Assembly: GCA_027295435.1 (NCBI GenBank)
Contig: JAPUKX010000069.1
Span: forward strand, 1-7,640
DNA from: Planctomycetota bacterium
GTDB lineage: Bacteria > Planctomycetota > Phycisphaerae > Phycisphaerales > SM1A02
Length of the DNA: 7,640 nucleotides
Direction of reading: 5' to 3'
Positions 6,115 to 7,640 of the stretch are shown here, in pieces. The first letter of the stretch is position 1. Every line of letters starts with the position of its first letter. The position numbers and the translations under genes are program-made. The notes beneath the pieces were generated by a model. It made no database searches, was not told the origin of the DNA, and worked only from the letters and a program-made list of their open reading frames with translations.

Positions 6115-7440
6115 TTATGGCTGGCTGTCCTTGCCCTTCTCGTCGCCCTTTTTATACTCCCTTTTACGCTCAAGACGCTGCTTGCGGCGGGCGTCATCGG
6201 CAGCGCCGCCATCGTTGCCCGCTGCTCCCTTTGCACGAAGCCCTCGAGCGGGCGGCACAATCCACCTTCCCGACCCTGGGAGCGACGCAAACTGTTCGGG
6301 CGTCAGCAGGTCCCGCAGTTGATTGACGTATCGGTCGCTCATTTCCTGGCGCTTGCGAAACTCCTCGCGCACCGCGTCACCAGTTGACTTGGGCTGTGCC
6401 CCTCGAACCGCCACCTGCTCGAGCTTGTCCTTCAGTTCGCTGGGCTGTTGTTCCTTGATCAGTCCCATCAGGCGTTCGTTGAACGAACCGAGCTCGCTGA
6501 GGAACAACTCCTCGAGGCTCTCGATCGCTTCGAGGATCTCTTCCGAGAGGCCGTCGATTCTCTTGACGGCCTTGAAAACCCGCTGGGCATTCGACAGACG
6601 GTAGATGCGGGGGTACATCCTCTCCCGAATTGACGCCAAAAGGCGCTGTCCGGTTTCTTCGGGCAACGCACCGGCGATGGTGACCGAATACTGTTCGTTG
6701 ACGTCCCGCACCGCTGTGCGCAGCTGGACTTCTCTCCCCGCCACGGCAATGTTGATCTCAGGCTTACGATCCTGGATTGCCTTGATGCGCTCGGACTCTG
6801 CAGCGTTGATGTAGTCCTCTCGGGCCCGCAAGGCCTCGTGTAGCGTCCGCCCATACTCATCGAGCAGCGGCTGGATCGTTTGCATCAGCGTCTCATCGAG
6901 ATTCAGGTTCCGCACCGAGCTAAACAGGTCAAGACTCTCGCCCGCCAACCTGCCCTTGTTGAGGAACTTCAGGCGGAACACGCGTCGCTCGAACGGCGGC
7001 CAGAACTCCTGTTGCTCCTCGCTGAGCAGTCCTTTCAGATCCTCGACGAGCTGGTCGGCCAATTGCTGGCTTTCTACCTGCCACTGGTCCATCGAGCCGA
7101 AGACGATCCGCATGGCCTCTGCGGGGTTGGATTTCGTGGGGTCGATCTCGCCGCGAAAGTCGGTGATGCGCTGGTGGAATCCTTCCACGCCGGTGCGAAA
7201 ATCAGCCTGATAATCTGCAAAGAGAGTCTCCAGGATGAACCGCTGGTTTTCGTCCAGTTGCAGGTCTGCAACCGCCAGTTGGATGTCACGGGTGGTAATG
7301 GCCTGGCGAAACGCGCTGCTGATGCTCGGACTCAGGCCGAACTGCGCCGATGCCGAGGCGGTCAGCCCCAGCGCGACGACCAGGGCCGGCGCCCATCGCA
7401 TGCGGTTGCCACTGCCGGAACAAGCCTTCAAACCATTCAT
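6115..7440 (-). CDS. Sec-exported helical protein of unknown function with three Spy/CpxP-like (LTxxQ) modules
   Basis: This 441-residue protein has a signal peptide: basic start, hydrophobic APALVVALGL, then ASASA, with likely signal peptidase I cleavage between residues 32 and 33 (before QFG). No lipobox or later membrane helix is seen, so it should be periplasmic or external. The rest is charged and almost all helical. Three units repeat at about 118-residue spacing. Each has an opening helix (LQLDENQRFILETLFADY at 60; LNLDETLMQTIQPLLDEY at 179; IDGLSEEILEAIESLEEL at 295) and a closing helix (LLSEEQQEFWPPFERRV at 138; ALPEETGQRLLASIRERM at 258; LLTPEQFASLPG at 378). That arrangement resembles the paired LTxxQ motifs of Spy/CpxP periplasmic chaperones (PF07813), which is my inference, not a proven match. 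The C-terminus (401-441) is Lys/Arg-rich. AAGGAG lies eight bases before the ATG. Function and any link to secretion are unknown. Confidence 0.85.
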   Translation of the reverse strand: MNGLKACSGSGNRMRWAPALVVALGLTASASAQFGLSPSISSAFRQAITTRDIQLAVADLQLDENQRFILETLFADYQADFRTGVEGFHQRITDFRGEIDPTKSNPAEAMRIVFGSMDQWQVESQQLADQLVEDLKGLLSEEQQEFWPPFERRVFRLKFLNKGRLAGESLDLFSSVRNLNLDETLMQTIQPLLDEYGRTLHEALRAREDYINAAESERIKAIQDRKPEINIAVAGREVQLRTAVRDVNEQYSVTIAGALPEETGQRLLASIRERMYPRIYRLSNAQRVFKAVKRIDGLSEEILEAIESLEELFLSELGSFNERLMGLIKEQQPSELKDKLEQVAVRGAQPKSTGDAVREEFRKRQEMSDRYVNQLRDLLTPEQFASLPGSGRWIVPPARGLRAKGAAGNDGGAADDARRKQRLERKREYKKGDEKGKDSQP

Positions 7441-7448
7441 CTACAGGT

Positions 7449-7454
7449 CTCCTT
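7449..7454 (-). promoter_or_regulatory. Ribosome binding site of the secreted-protein gene
   Basis: AAGGAG on the minus strand, eight bases before ATG 7440. It fixes the start and gives a proper signal peptide. The bases just upstream are AT-rich (TTTATTTT), which would keep the site unstructured. Confidence 0.75.
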
Positions 7455-7474
7455 CCAAAATAAACCCACCGCGA

Positions 7475-7501
7475 TGGTGCCCCGCCAGTCTGGGTGCACC
7501 A
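7475..7501 (-). repeat. Imperfect hairpin in the leader of the secreted-protein gene
   Basis: TGGTGCCCC (7475-7483) pairs with GGG-GCACCA (7492-7501) across an eight-base loop, with one bulged base at 7495: nine pairs in all. It lies about 20 bases upstream of the Shine-Dalgarno. It is not followed directly by a U-run. It could be a 5' leader structure or part of an operator; no known riboswitch class is recognised. Confidence 0.4.
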
Positions 7502-7525
7502 CGTCTACGCCGTTCAACGACGCAC

Positions 7526-7543
7526 CCTGCCAATTATGGCAGG
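7526..7543. repeat. Perfect inverted repeat with an AT core, possible operator or promoter element
   Basis: CCTGCCA (7526-7532) and TGGCAGG (7537-7543) are exact seven-base inverted arms around ATTA. On the minus strand the centre reads CATAAT, one base from a TATAAT -10 box, about 100 bases before the coding start. The hexamer 17 bases upstream (GTGGCG) is not a -35 box. A dyad placed over a -10-like core suits a dimeric regulator site, but this is inference from shape only. Confidence 0.4.
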
Positions 7544-7640
7544 AAATCCACATTTCGCCACCATCCGGACCGGCTGTAGGGCCCGCATCAGAGCGGTTAC
7601 GGCTCAAGTGTAGCGATCTGACGAGCCGCGCACGTCAGGA

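Larger units (their letters stand above)
7441..7640. other. Non-coding region upstream of the secreted-protein gene
   Basis: These 200 bases contain the ribosome binding site and the two inverted repeats described separately. I find no credible coding sequence on either strand; an open plus-strand frame from 7235 to 7579 is antisense to the signal-peptide region. The end of the next gene on the right is not reached. Confidence 0.6.

Noticed and set aside
5877..6290. N-terminal extension of the gspE frame by 138 residues
   Set aside because: It overlaps the end of the upstream gene, is Arg/Pro/Gly/Ser-rich without family resemblance, and ATG 5876 has a GGAG upstream followed by family-like sequence.
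5157..6326. Long plus-strand open frame of 389 codons
   Set aside because: It is antisense to gspE, the intergenic region and the neighbour's end; long antisense frames are expected in high-GC coding DNA, and the peptide shows no recognisable domain.
1..7640. CRISPR array, tRNA, rRNA, insertion sequence or prophage signs
   Set aside because: I saw no regularly spaced repeats, transposase motifs, tRNA-like cloverleaf sequence or rRNA segments; the window is almost fully explained by one collinear gene cluster.

Overview
The window is a high-GC bacterial segment in which every convincing gene lies on the minus strand. Read right to left it carries a secreted helical protein of unknown function, then an uninterrupted type II secretion (general secretory pathway) cluster in the textbook order gspE-gspF-gspG-gspH-gspI-gspJ-gspK. 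The last gene is cut off by the left edge. The inner-membrane/outer-membrane logic of a T2SS implies a diderm bacterium. Base composition, the style of the secreted protein and the divergent pseudopilins remind me of Planctomycetota, but nothing here proves the phylum; Acidobacteriota or Myxococcota-like bacteria remain possible.

Layout on the minus strand: 7640-7441, a non-coding leader with two inverted repeats; 7440-6115, a Sec-exported protein of 441 residues with three apparent Spy/CpxP (LTxxQ)-like modules; 6114-5877, a 238-base intergenic stretch with a GC-rich hairpin; 5876-3852 GspE ATPase; 3844-2546 GspF platform protein; 2498-2067 GspG major pseudopilin; 2052-1465 GspH; 1465-998 GspI; 1008-145 GspJ; 148 to beyond base 1, GspK. 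From gspE onward genes are separated by 47 bases or fewer, or overlap by 1 to 11 bases, so they are almost certainly one transcript with translational coupling. The secreted-protein gene has its own strong ribosome binding site and a hairpin after its stop, so it may be a separate unit or the first gene of the operon.

How they work together: GspE hydrolyses ATP at the cytoplasmic face and drives GspF in the inner membrane. GspF helps insert GspG subunits into a periplasmic pseudopilus whose tip is built from GspH, GspI, GspJ and GspK, and this pushes folded substrates through the outer-membrane secretin. The secretin (GspD), the assembly proteins GspL, GspM and GspC, and the prepilin peptidase GspO are not in the window.

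The unusual points are inside these familiar genes. GspE has an insertion of roughly 120 low-complexity residues in its normally compact C-terminal domain, and part of that insert looks like a degenerate copy of the C-terminal motif. GspG and GspH have Ala instead of Gly before the prepilin cleavage site, GspI has Asp instead of Glu at mature position 5, and GspG has an Arg in the middle of its transmembrane helix. GspJ ends in a long Gly/Arg/Asp-rich tail. I do not see a wholly new system; the best candidates for novelty are the modified GspE and the triple-module exported protein.
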